In this document: piece by piece, positions 43,105 to 64,000 of the stretch
How the letters are laid out: each line of letters begins with the position of its first letter
How positions within the stretch are numbered: position 1 is the stretch's first letter
DNA from: Gordius sp. MW1
Lineage: Eukaryota; Nematomorpha; Gordioida; Gordea; Gordiidae
Direction of reading: 5' to 3'
NCBI GenBank assembly: GCA_964036665.1
Contig: OZ038532.1
Span: 10,116,037 to 10,180,036, forward strand
Length of the DNA stretch: 64,000 bases
Position numbers and translations under genes: made by a program
Notes under the pieces: generated by a model
What the model was told of the DNA's origin: nothing
Database searches by the model: none
The model's input: only the letters and a program-made list of their open reading frames with translations

Positions 43105-43378
43105 CTGGGAAATGTCCGATATTTTTAAAACGAAAAGGTATTTTAAAAATTTGAAAAAGCTATTTTACCCCTGGCCGCCCTGGGCATCTACGGCTAAATT
43201 TTCGCGCGAATCGGGCCGGTATCAGAGTTTAGCCCTTTTTTAAAACAAAATGTCCGATATTTTCAAAACTAAAAGGAATTTTAGGAATCTGAAAAAGCTA
43301 TTTTACCCCTGGCCTCCCTGGGCATCTATGGCTAAATTTTCGCGCGAATCGGGCCGGTAGTTTTAGAATTTAGCCTTT
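43105..43378 (+). repeat. Dispersed 150-bp repeat, copies 2 and 3 in tandem
   Basis: Two head-to-tail copies (about 43109-43248 and 43249-43378) of the repeat at 27385-27540, each with GAAATGTCCGATATTTT and TTTTACCCCTGGCC. Confidence 0.82.
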
Positions 43379-43393
43379 ATCCACATACACACA

Positions 43394-44111
43394 ACATACA
43401 TACATACATACATACATACATACATACATACATACATACATACATACATACATACATACATACATACATACATACATACATACATACATACATACATACA
43501 TACATACATACATACATACATACATACATACATACATACATACATACATACATACATACATACATACATACATACATACATACATACATACATACATACA
43601 TACATACATACATACATACATACATACATACATACATACATACATACATACATACATACATACATACATACATACATACATACATACATACATACATACA
43701 TACATACATACATACATACATACATACATACATACATACATACATACATACATACATACATACATACATACATACATACATACATACATACATACATACA
43801 TACATACATACATACATACATACATACATACATACATACATACATACATACATACATACATACATACATACATACATACATACATACATACATACATACA
43901 TACATACATACATACATACATACATACATACATACATACATACATACATACATACATACATACATACATACATACATACATACATACATACATACATACA
44001 TACATACATACATACATACATACATACATACATACATACATACATACATACATACATACATACATACATACATACATACATACATACATACATACATACA
44101 TACATACATAC
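43394..44111. repeat. (CATA)n microsatellite, about 718 bp
   Basis: An essentially perfect tetranucleotide run of about 179 units. The long minus-strand frames of Met-Tyr-Val-Cys repeats are created by it and are not genes. Confidence 0.98.
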
Positions 44112-44464
44112 ACTTTACTTTATATATATAGATTTTCGTATTAAACGGTGTAGCAATCATTAACACACTATCTGAATAAGAATAACTCTAAAACTGAAGA
44201 GCACAACATACATCTAAAATATTAGCTAAAATTACACTTACTAAATCTAAAATTAATTATTTTTTTAATCCCTGGCCTCTCTATTATATAGTGGTTGTAT
44301 AGGCATATAAAATTTCTCATTGTCTTTAAATTTGAGCAATATCATTAGCAGCCTTATTTTTTTCAAACTAGATATATCCGAAATCCTCTATATCTGTAAG
44401 AGTAGGGACATATTTTGTTGAAGTTGAACTTTTTAATTATATAATATGAGATATAAGTGAAAAA
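44112..44464. other. AT-rich spacer
   Basis: No gene or repeat recognised. Confidence 0.4.
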
Positions 44465-44959
44465 CCACAACAAGTTATTTGCTAAGTATTTTATTCAAAT
44501 TGCTAAGTATTTTATTCATTTGCTAAGTATTTAAATCATGTGCTAAGTTTTTAAATTAATTCTAAGTTTTAAATTCAAATGATAAGTATTTTATTCATTT
44601 GCTAAGTATTAAAATAATTTTTGCTAAGTATTTTTTTGTTTTGCTATGTATTTTATTTATTTACTAAGTATTTTATTAATTTACAAAGTCTTTTAATGTT
44701 TTGCTAAGTATTTAAATTATATGCTAAGTATTTAAACATAGTATGCTAAGTATTAAATTATTGCTAAGTATTTATATAAATTTAAGTATTTAAATTATTT
44801 GCTAAGTATTTAAATAAATTATGTTAAGTATTTAATTATCTAGGTTTATTATTAAGTTATGCTAAGTATTCAAAAGATTTTATTTAAACAAATTAAGCTG
44901 TCTGTTAATTTTAAATTCATGTTTCAAAGTTTGACTAGTGAGGTCATGAAATTAAGGAA

Positions 44960-45725
44960 TAAAAACCCAGTTTTTGAAGTTCTTATCATTGATGCAGCCA
45001 GCATAATGCATTTAAAGCTGTTTTTGGGGTAAAATGGTTGTGGTATGCTGGGCTCATGTCAGAAGAAACATAGCAAAAAAGTCCTTGACTCAGAATTTAT
45101 AATTAGTTGATAAGCACTATCAAGAAGAATTAATTGAAAACATTACCAATGGGGAAAGCTCAACAAAAATGCTATAATATACAACAATAAAAATAAAAAG
45201 TTTATGTTATACCTGCCAAAATAAGTCAATTAATAAATAAAGGTACATCAATCAGAATCATGGGCGTACGCAGGGGGGGGGCGGCAGAATTTAAAAATAA
45301 AAATTCAATACAAAAACCCTTATAAATTAAAAAAAAATGTTTTGCCCCCCCCCCCCCAATTAGCCAGAGGGGGTCCGGCTGCCCCCACTGCCTAATTAGG
45401 TGAGTTGCTTTTTTTGGTCGCCGGAAAATTTTTGGATAGTCGAGATCTTCTTTTTTTTTGCTCTCAGGGAAAAAAATTTGTTAAAAATAATCTGCCCCCC
45501 CCCCCCTAATTCAAAACCTGGGTACGCCCATGATCAGAATAGATGACTGGGCCTCCTATGAGGATTTTTAAAAGCAAAATTTTAAGGCCTGGTCCATAAC
45601 CTTCTTTGAAAAAAGTCATATTTGGCAAAAGGGTCAATGCAGTTGCCCCACATTTCACAATAATTACATCTGCAAGCATATAATAGGATTAGCCTCAACA
45701 CAAATTTATGCAACCCCCCCTAAGA
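44960..45725 (+). pseudogene. MULE transposase remnant with SWIM-type zinc motif
   Basis: About 44970-45062 translates to FEVLIIDAASIMHLKAVFG followed by VKWLWYAGLM. This resembles the MULE segment with the second catalytic aspartate and the following VFG and C..H region. About 45595-45720 gives TFFEKSHIWQKGQCSCPTFH then NNYICKHIIGLA, a CxC...CxH SWIM finger as at the C-terminus of MULE transposases. A MITE (45259-45532) and stops interrupt it. Confidence 0.68.
45259..45532. mobile_element. MITE with CATGGGCGTA ends, 274 bp
   Basis: A perfect 8-bp duplication, ATCAGAAT, flanks it (45251-45258 and 45533-45540). The ends are CATGGGCGTACGCAG and CTGGGTACGCCCATG. The interior has long C- and G-runs. 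The same family as 20927-21066. Inserted in the MULE-like element. Confidence 0.9.
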
Positions 45726-46605
45726 AAGCTAAAAATGTCACAATAGGAGAAAAAGAAGACGAGGAAGATCTTTCAAAGCTAAAAAAGCTTAGAAAGTCTA
45801 ATAAATATATATATAAAGCCCCCATTATTAAAATTAAATTTTGTAGTTGCATTAAATCCCTATCAATAATCCTATTAGCTATTTAGATTATTTTATATGT
45901 GAAGCCATTATAGAACATAAAGAGTTTTTTACCTACAAATAAATAATCATAATTTTTTTTATTCAAATCTAAAATTATTTTCTATACTATAACAATATAA
46001 AATTGAAATATTAGATTTTTCAACTATAAATTTAGGTAATTCATTAAAATAATTCCCATTAAAACTTAACCTCAAATTTTCAACACTTTTTTGTGTCATA
46101 AATAAAACTTTGAATTAATAAACTTAGTATTTAAAGTAATAACTTAGCACTTCAAAATAGAAAATCTAGCATTTTAAAATTAAGAACCAAGCATTTTTAA
46201 AAATTAAACATTTTCTTTAAAATTATTACCATTAAAACTTTGCCCTTTTTAGCTTTAAAACATTATTATCTTATATTTTTTGTAATACTCAGCATTTTGA
46301 TTAAAATTCATAGCTTAAAATTTTTTTTAATAAATTACTTAGCATTTTAATAGAAAAACTTAGCATATCAAAATAAAAACTAAGCAATTTAATAAAAAAA
46401 CTTAGCATCTAAAACAAAAAACTTAGCATTTAAAAATAAAATAGTTAGCATTTCCTTTAAAATACTTAACATTTAGATTAAAATACTTAGCATAAAATAC
46501 TTGGCATTTTTTAATAAAATACTTAGCACTTTAATTAAAATACTTAGCATAAATTACTTAGCAATTTGTAATTATTTACTTAGCAGTTAAATAACACCCT
46601 AAGTA

Positions 46606-48954
46606 AATAAATAAAAGACCATAATCGATACAATACATTTACTACTAATTAGGTGGATTTTATTTTATATAAAATATTTACAATTACGTTATAAATTACA
46701 CAATTCCGTAATGTTTATCAGTTGGAAGGTATATTTGTCGAATTTTTATAGTTTTTTTTTATAGTGAGGATTGAGAAAAAATGATGTTTCTTCTTTTTCT
46801 TATGATAAAAATGCTGGTAATAAATTATGCAAGTTGTTTTTATTTTATTAATATATATTGATAAAGATGAGTGTATTGGCAGCTCTACTAATTGCTCAGT
46901 CTCTGAAAGTGAAAAACATGGGCAAAATTTAAAACTTAAACCATGATATAAATTTATGATTTCATGGACATCTAAATACGGCTAATTTTTGATGAAGCCT
47001 TAGGTGGGGCTTTATGCTCTGTCTGTTCTCTTTACAACATACTTTATTTAAAGAACACTTGCCCGTTAAAATATTACATGTATTTATTTAATGATTATGC
47101 GTGTATGTATCTATTTATATATCACTTATATCACCAATAAAAATCAGTAAATGTTATACAAAATGGTTTAGCAATTAAAAAAATTTCTACCCCCCCCCCC
47201 GGAAGTTGAAAATACCCTCCTTCCCCGGAGCATTTTTTCTGAAAGAAACCCTGAATCTCTTTCACTCATTCTTATTCATCAAATTCTAAACTAATCAAAA
47301 TGGCGAAGGGAAGCAAACAGAGGGGATGACATTGGAAAAGTCAATAGTCAGCCTTCCAAAACGTAAAACTTTGAATTGAGAGTTTTTTGATACTATATAA
47401 ATTTAAACAATTCGGTGTAGGCGACCCATAATTTGTATCATGACTATAGACTCTATTCAATTCAAAATAACAAAGCAACAATGAAATCTACTTTACCTAA
47501 TCTAACGAGTAAAAGAATGGATTATGGTGCGAATGTTAGTTGCGACGGTGAAATGAAGGTGAAAAATGAGGCGGCTGCCCTCCTTCAACTCCTGAAATTC
47601 TGTAGAATTTCAGATAACTATGGCTAAAATTTTAAAAAAATTATCCTTTCGCCTTTCCCTAAATCATTATTGCTTCCTTCTAGTTTCAATCCTGGCTAAG
47701 CCTATGGTTACATCCGCGATGAAATATTATTTATAAAATAGGTTCGATCATTATGTTAAAAAGGATGAGTATATAGGATTCGCTATACTAGCCCTCACTG
47801 TGATTTAAAAAAATGAGAGATTTTAGAAAGCCCATTAAATAAAATTGCATTTTTGTTACTATTTATGACCAAGTATGGATTTAAAAGGATGGGCGATTTG
47901 GGCTGAAGGTTTCCCGCACAAATTTTATATTATCTGCTAGTCGTGGGACGATTAAAATTTAACAAATTTAAATGAATTAGGTTAACAAGTTATTTAGCCT
48001 TGTTTATCCCCTAGCCCGATTAGTTATTGTATTGTTATCAACAACACTATCTAATTTCCATCAAACAAAGGATAGGTCAGGTGTAACTTTATTCCCTCGA
48101 TGCGGCCTCGATAAAAATGCGGAAAAAAGTAATGGTAGAGATAATCTGTAAAGACAATTAATCCGACATTGTACCCACTTTTCAATGACTTTAAAGGGTT
48201 AGAAAGGGGTGGGGTATAGTATAAAGCTGAAAGATCAAAAGAAATCTATCCTGTCTGCCTCGTCGTATTATTGTCAAAGCACATGTCCAACCAGTATTCA
48301 TTGCCTGAAGTCAAAGAAGCCTCGACGATTATGCTCTAGCTTAACTAACTATGTATATATGACCCTTTGGATTTTCAATTTGTTTACAGAAGAGTTGCAC
48401 TTTTTACCAGCCGAGTTGGCGATTTAATCTATATGCTTGGGAATTAGAAAAAAGATGGATTCAAATGTAGGGCTAAGGCAATAGATTCACTATTCGGAAA
48501 GGTAATCTAAAAGTTGTAATAAAATTTAAGCTTGCTTTAATAGATTTACGTTTTTTTGATGATATTTATTAAAAATTATTTAGTTAATAACTAATATATT
48601 AAATATCCAGCATTTGCCTATTCCCTTTGCCTTTATAATTTACCGTAAAAAGATTATTAAGAAGTCAAATATTTTTTGTCTTGCTAAATTAAACATTAGA
48701 ATCTAGGTGTCACATTACATTAATAGGGCTAAATTTTCGGATTTTTATAACAATCCATAAATAATTTAGGACAACAATGTTGCAATATTCAATAAAATTA
48801 CTCGACCAAAATGATCCCTGTCTTTAAATATATATTTTTTGCAAATACTCTAATTTTTTGGAGAATTTTGAGACAATTTAAGAAAAACTATATTCTTATA
48901 TTTAATGTTGTAGATGATATTTTAACAAAATATATTAAACCTAGGTAAACACTG
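46606..48954. other. Upstream region of the Wnt gene, no gene recognised
   Basis: AT-rich, with short open frames at 47433-47627 and 48209-48427 that I do not recognise and cannot support. It presumably contains the Wnt promoter and 5' UTR, but no element could be identified. Confidence 0.4.
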
Positions 48955-51900
48955 ATGCCTATAATAAGTATTCGAAATCTCGTATTCATAACCTTATGCT
49001 TTTACTGCGATTTGTACAATGCAAATTCCGTCACCACTAAAATACCAACCAATTTTTGGGACACGTAAGTGTTGTTGAAACTTGATTTTATCTTTAAATC
49101 AAATGCAATAATTCATGATTTATATTGATATAATAGATTATTTGGTCAAAGTCAGATATCTGTAGGCCTGCCAAGCAAATACATATATTCTTCAACTAAG
49201 GATAATGGAAGTGTTATCCCATTGATTCGTAAAGAACGCAATGGAGATTGGCAAGATGATGAACACTTTATAAAATTTTATTCTCGCTGCAAAAATCTAA
49301 TTCACACAAACCCGGACAACTTATACAGAATATACGGTATAATAAGATCAATATCTTGTAAATTTGATTTAATTGTCAATCAGTAACTAACGCATAAACA
49401 TTTCTTTCAAACACTTTTATTCAGGACCTTTAATAAACAACCAACATTTTTCGGATTTATGTATTTGTAAAACTAATTTGTTATAGATTAAATTAAGCTA
49501 ATATTTAAAATGTAATCTAATTTACAGTATTTTTTTCAACTCGAATATGAACAACTTAATGCACCACGATTCGATCGGAGACAAAAAAAATTCCTAAATT
49601 GTTGTTATTATTTTTAATTTAGCTTAAATTAAACACGGTAATTATTTAAAATGAACCAAACCAAACTCACTTTTAGAAAAAAATATTTTTCTCGACCCAG
49701 TTGTACCTTAAAATATTATAAAATCCACAATCATCATTAAATTTGCTATTTAAAAATTTATTTTAGTTGGTTAATTTTATTAGGTCAAATCCCAGCTTCT
49801 TTATTCACAATATGCCAACTGAGTCCCGACGTTTTAAAAGTGCTTACAAATGGCGCTCAACTAGGAATCGACGAATGCAAATACCAATTTAGACACAGAC
49901 GGTGGGATTGTCCAACATCTTTCAACGGCGGTCAATCATTATTTGGGAATATTCTAAACCTTGGTATAGATTAAATAATTAATCTTCCAAAGTTTTATAA
50001 TATTTACATTGCTGGTTTTTTGAAGGATAACTTTTACACCAAGGAATGTATCACACAAATTTATTTCTAAATTATCGACCGCTTAACGGCTCCATGCAAT
50101 TTATGGTTTTAGTCTCTGATTACCTTAACCCATTTTTATCACTTATTAGTTTAACTTAAAAAAGGTTCTGTCCGCCACCAGGGGTTTGAACCCGCCCAAA
50201 ATATAATCGGGTTTGGCCTAAATTTTGAAATCGGGTTCGTGTTCGGGTTTAAGGAATTGGGTTCGGGTTCAAGAAATTATGTTATACTAATAATACATTT
50301 TTACCTTCAAAAAATTGTTGAATAGTTAACTTAATTTTTAAAAAGCCCCTAATTAAATTCACAAACTAATATATATCAATTATATATATATAATACTTAC
50401 AAATAATTCGTAAGAGAATTAGATCGATTGATGAATGAAAAATGCCGGAAACATAAAAATATTGAAATTACAATCGTATGGTTTTCGTTACATTGTCATG
50501 ATAGAGATAACTGAGATATTCAATCACAATATATTTTTAAATTAAAAACCCGAACCCGACCCTTTTTTGTATTCGTCGGGTTCGGGTTTTAAGGGTGTTT
50601 TTAAAAATGGGTTCGGTAAAACATCGGGTTACCCGGTTCCAGGGGTTCGGGACAAACCCCTGCCCGCCACATGCACATAGCTAAGTTAATGTATATAGAT
50701 TTATTTAAAGCTCTCCATCATATAAATGCCACCATTTATCGTTGTAATACCTTAAAACATATAAATAAGACAAACAATTAAAATTGAGATCAAAGTGCGA
50801 TATGCTACAAACTCCCGCTATTATAATTATTTAATCAAGTTAATTATTTTTAAATATGTTCGATGACTTAAATATCTCTTTTTCTAACCAAACTCCGCAC
50901 GATTTTTTTCAACCCAAAGCCCACCCGGTTTTTTAAAACCTAAACTCACCGACCGCCCCCCCCCTTCCCTCGAATAACAATTACCCAAACTCATCCCTCA
51001 AAAATAACAAGTATTAAATTTGAAATCATAAAAATTTGTTAATTCCGGCTGTAAGTTTCGGTGACAATTTTTGCATTGCAGAAGCAAAGTCAATTTTTAA
51101 AACCCGAACCTGTCCTGTTTAGTATCACTACAACCCAAATTATTTTAAAAATTCTCAACCCAGAGCAAAAAAATTATTCTAAATTTTAATCCTAACCCGA
51201 CTTTGGTCGTGTTTTTGTAAAACGCTCTACCTCCTATCATTTTAAAATCCGTTTCAGCGTATAACTTAATATAAAAATTGCTGCCAAATCATTCGAGGTA
51301 TCAAAGAAAAGGCTTTTGTTTATGCAATCACTGCCAGCGCCCTCTCGTACGACCTAACACGAGCCTGTCGAAGAGGTCATATATTGCATGGGACGATTTG
51401 TGGCTGCGCCGATAAAGAAAATTTTTATCCGAAGATAATTCCTTTTGAATTGACCACCGACAGCAATATAAGAGGCGATAATATAGGGAAAAATAAACGC
51501 GTACCCCCTTCATTTTCGTTTCTGACCCGAAAACCTACGATACTTAACGGAGCGAGTATGTTAGAAATGCGTGATTAATTTTAAAACTATATCTTAGCAA
51601 CAAATGCAGTGTACCGAGACGCATCTAAGATGGGTAATTTATAATTGTTACTCAATCTCTAGATATTTTATTTATAACAGGGCAATTCAGAGGAAAAGGC
51701 AATGAGCTATCGAAGGCTAATATCAAAAAAGATTTAATTAGTGATAAGAGCGCTTTAAGTGAAGATTCTTGGGTAAGGGGAGGCTGTTCCGACGATTTAA
51801 AATATGGTCAAAGGGTTAGCAAATTGGTGATGAACGCATTCGAAAATGCTAATAGCCACGTCAACCAAATGAATATCCACAATATCGGCAGCGGTAGAAA

Positions 51901-52759
51901 AGTATATACGTTTATAAATTTTCTATATATCATTTTATTCTGTCCATCAAAAAAATGGCATAACACCCAAGTCAGCAAATTGATAAATGGGTTTAATAGA
52001 CATGTTCTATTTAATGAGTTAGTTTGGTATTTTTTAAAAATCCAACCTACAGGTAAAACCTCAAATTAGATGAAAGAAAATCAATAAAGTCAAATCAAAT
52101 TATAACGATTTTTATCGAGGATAAGAAGATTTTGACAGTGACAAAAACATTTTTAATAAATATTCCTGATAAAAAATATAATAAAGATCTAAGACAATGT
52201 TTTCTTTTAAATTGTGAAATGACATTTTTGCTTTGTATAATACAAAACTCATTTAACGCAGATTTTGAAGTCGACCACGAGAATGGCTTGCAAATGTCAC
52301 GGCGTTTCGGGTTCGTGTTCGGCTAAGATTTGTTGGAAAAAGTTGCCCAGTTTTCGTGTCCTAAGCAGCAGAATGATGGAAAAATATGACGGAGCTATTC
52401 TAGTCGACAAAGGGTTTTTTGGTGCAAAGAAGAGTGCAGTCGCAGTTGAAAAACAAAAATATATTAACAAAGAAAAATCTTTTTGGGTCACACCTACCAA
52501 AAGGCACTTAATATATTTTGAAGAGTCGCCAGATTTTTGTAATGCAAATCTTGAGATTGGATCAAGAGGAACTCGAGACCGTACATGTCAACCGAATGCT
52601 TTAAAAATGGACGCCTGCGACCTATTATGCTGCGATCGGGGCTACGTCGAAAAAAACGAAACGCGCGTTAAAAGAGATTGCAGATGTTCCTTTAAATGGT
52701 GTTGCAGGGTTGAATGTCAAGCCTGCACAACTCACACCACGAATTATTATTGTAATTGA
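48955..52759 (+). CDS. Wnt: Wnt-family secreted ligand, 6 coding exons, about 483 aa
   Basis: Exons: 48955-49064, 49152-49336, 49784-49963, 51298-51555 (or 51570), 51681-51901 and 52262-52759. All are GT-AG and in phase. The start encodes a hydrophobic signal peptide (LVFITLCFYC). Wnt hallmarks in order: ECKYQFRHRRWDCP, EKAFVYAITASALSYDLTRA, GGCSDDLKYGQRVSK, CKCHGVSGSCSAKICW (the acylation hairpin with its serine), LIYFEESPDFC, GTRDRTCQPNA, LLCCDRGY and FKWCCRVEC...C near the end. Length exceeds the usual 350-400 aa because of a polar insert of about 75-80 residues before WVRGGCSDD. The subfamily is not resolved. The acceptor of exon 2 (AAAG) is the least certain junction. Secreted, acting on Frizzled receptors. 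Confidence 0.93.
50179..50662. mobile_element. Non-autonomous hAT-like element in Wnt intron 3, 484 bp
   Basis: Ends CAGGGGTTTG and, inverted, CAGGGGTTTG. The flanks TCCGCCAC and CCCGCCAC (50171-50178 and 50663-50670) agree at 7 of 8 bases. Subterminal GGGTTCGGGTT repeats on both sides recall the ACCCG repeats of 5718-6852. A degenerate CCCGA-rich stretch at 51090-51220 may be a further fragment. Confidence 0.82.
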
Positions 52760-52814
52760 ACGCACAATACGTCAACTTCTCTGTATAACAGTCGTAAAAC
52801 CGCGCATTTTCTTA

Positions 52815-52820
52815 TTTATT
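52815..52820 (-). terminator. Polyadenylation signal of DDX42
   Basis: Minus-strand AATAAA about 98 nt downstream of the DDX42 stop (52918-52920). It lies upstream of the Wnt signal in genome order, so the two predicted 3' ends overlap. Confidence 0.65.
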
Positions 52821-52831
52821 TTAGCAAAATC

Positions 52832-52837
52832 AATAAA
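52832..52837 (+). terminator. Polyadenylation signal of the Wnt gene
   Basis: AATAAA 73 nt after the Wnt stop codon, followed by a TG-rich stretch (TTCGTGTGTAC). Confidence 0.7.
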
Positions 52838-52917
52838 TATTCGTGTGTACATATGAGGAATCGCTAAAAATTATACATTATTACGAAACACAATTGGGAA
52901 ACAAGAGATAAAAATAA

Positions 52918-62747
<9,830 letters not shown>

Positions 62748-62859
62748 TAAAATCTTGATGATGAATGAAGCGACAAAAAACACATGTATATAGTTATCAC
62801 ATTTGCCATTTCAAGCGACTTTAGCTCAAATAAGCAAAACTATTTATTTATGTCTTGGG

Positions 62860-63096
62860 TTCAAAATGTCACAGTCCAAAATGTCACACGAATATCACGA
62901 AAAATTAAATCTCAAATGGGGAGGGAATTTGATGTACATCTAATCCTAACCCAACCCCTAACCTAAAACGCTGACCTAAAACACTACCCAATGGAAATTA
63001 TGCGCTTGCGCAATGAGTAATTGCGAATCTCACGATCGTGAGATTCGCGAATCTCACGATGTGGCTTTGTTACATTTTGGACTGTGACATTTTGAA
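62860..63096. mobile_element. Putative MITE upstream of DDX42, 237 bp
   Basis: Inverted ends of about 28 bp beginning TTCAAAATGTCACAGTCC. The interior has a perfect 26-bp palindrome at 63023-63048 centred on CACGATCGTG, followed by a further half copy. No target duplication was found. It ends 113 bp from the DDX42 start codon, so it may lie in or near the promoter. Confidence 0.65.
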
Positions 63097-64000
63097 ACGA
63101 TACCTTTATTTATATAGCCCTTATATACTTCACTTTAAATTTCAAACCTAAAATCATCATAAATTCAGCAGGTTAATAATACATCCACTTAGGGCTTAGA
63201 TTCTGAGTTGGTGACGATGAGGATTCATAATGCGATTTGGCCTCTTATGTGTCCTAAATAATAATAGTTTTTTGGGCATTTAGGAAATTTTTTTCGCTTA
63301 TAACATTTTTGTAAACTATTATATTTTGCTGTCCTTCAATAAAAACTTTTTTAATCCCCTTGTACCCTCTCAAATTATATCTTACAATTATTATTATAGG
63401 AAAATGTCATGGAATGGTCTAAACGACCCACGCCATGAGCGTAGTGAGGGGGGCAGGGCGTCGACCCCTCCCCCCTCCCCTAAATGACAAAAAAAAAATT
63501 TTAATGCAAAAGCCAGCAAAAATTAAAAAAAAAATTATGTTTTGCTCCCCGCCCCCCTAATTGAACTTAAACTTCTTTCGCCCCCCCCCCATCCAAAACT
63601 TAGCTAAGCCTGTGACCCAGGCTAAGTCATCAGTACAAATAAAAAACCAGTGGCGTCATTTTTCTATGGGGGGGGGCATACTTTAATTTTAAACCATAGG
63701 GGAGGGGTCAATGGCTTTTAAAAAAATCTATAGTTATTTATCAAACTTGATAATCAGCTATTCCCTTCAGTAAAAATTTTCCCCAATATTGTTTAAACTT
63801 GTACTCTTTCAAGTCCAATCATTATTCCAAATCTTAGATCTTCCCTCTTACCTAATGTTTTAATCTCGTTTCGTCTCTGGTGTTTTGAGAATCTAGATCT
63901 CGTCTCAGCCTAAAAAATTTTGGTCTCGTCTCGACAAAAATTCTGGATTTTCCCCTGATTTATTATTATTAAATAAATAAAATATTAAAAACTTTTATAA
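63097..64000. other. Non-coding stretch with repeat fragments
   Basis: No gene recognised. 63425-63625 carries C/G-runs and a TAGCTAAGCCTG end like a decayed MITE. 63648-63860 matches the dispersed repeat at 40337-40560. 63868-63950 has TCTCGTCTCG-type repeats of the hAT family seen at 11799-13566, cut by the window edge. Confidence 0.5.

Larger units (their letters stand above)
44465..46605. mobile_element. MULE-like foldback element with TGCTAAGTATTT arms
   Basis: The left arm (44465-44880) is a loose tandem array of TGCTAAGTATTTTATT-like units. The right arm (about 46110-46605) is the same array inverted (AAAATACTTAGCATTT). Between them lie MULE-type transposase remains ending in a SWIM zinc motif. 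No clear target duplication was found. Organisation as tandem-repeat inverted arms around a transposase remnant is directly visible; family assignment is inferred. Confidence 0.65.

Noticed and set aside
43391-44111. CRISPR array
   Set aside because: Repeats are contiguous tandem or microsatellite units without spacers, and the sequence is clearly eukaryotic.
43363-44166. Long minus-strand frames of 240-267 codons
   Set aside because: They are pure Met-Tyr-Val-Cys repeats created by the CATA microsatellite, open in all three frames of that strand.
47433-48427. Two small frames upstream of Wnt as genes
   Set aside because: No recognised domain, no splice context and chance-level length in this sequence.

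Overview
The window looks like nuclear DNA of an invertebrate metazoan. It is AT-rich and intron-dense and carries a Wnt ligand gene, a DDX42-type spliceosomal helicase gene, a mitochondrial ribosomal protein gene and a truncated histone H2A. I cannot name the phylum. Most of the sequence is transposon-derived, and only three host genes look intact.

Layout. 0-3.6 kb: a hAT-like MITE, a 200-bp tandem repeat and AT-rich DNA. 3.6-23.0 kb: one decayed Ty3/gypsy element (180-bp LTRs, 5-bp target duplication) that sits in an old non-LTR element and was itself hit repeatedly. A 1.1-kb hAT-like element lies in its RT and a 1.1-kb TIR element in its integrase. A 13-kb P-like TIR element also lies in its integrase, and it contains a 6.9-kb hAT-like foldback element that in turn holds another hAT copy. 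23-30 kb: remains of two non-LTR retrotransposons, a P/THAP9-type transposase fragment and a repeat family found inverted at 17-18 kb. 30-35.5 kb: a TIR element interrupted by a compact, apparently intact gag-RT/RNase H retroelement with identical 101-bp terminal repeats and no integrase or recombinase. 36.1-36.8 kb: MRPS18A (minus strand, 5 exons), followed by a hAT MITE, a 5'-truncated H2A and an inverted orphan copy of the MRPS18A promoter. 39-39.9 kb: a 101-bp satellite. 43.4-44.1 kb: a 718-bp tetranucleotide tract. 44.5-46.6 kb: a MULE-like foldback with SWIM-type transposase remains. 48.9-52.8 kb: the Wnt gene (plus strand, 6 exons). 52.9-62.7 kb: DDX42 (minus strand, 18 exons), convergent with Wnt and with overlapping predicted 3' ends.

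The three host genes serve unrelated pathways (mitochondrial translation, Wnt signalling, pre-mRNA splicing), so there is no functional cluster. The window is chiefly informative about transposons. At least ten insertions have 8-bp target duplications that can be read directly, and several unrelated families have arms or subterminal regions built from short tandem repeats. The best candidate for something undescribed is the integrase-less gag-RT/RH element at 31.8-34.7 kb. The foldback element with C-run/G-run minisatellite arms is second.
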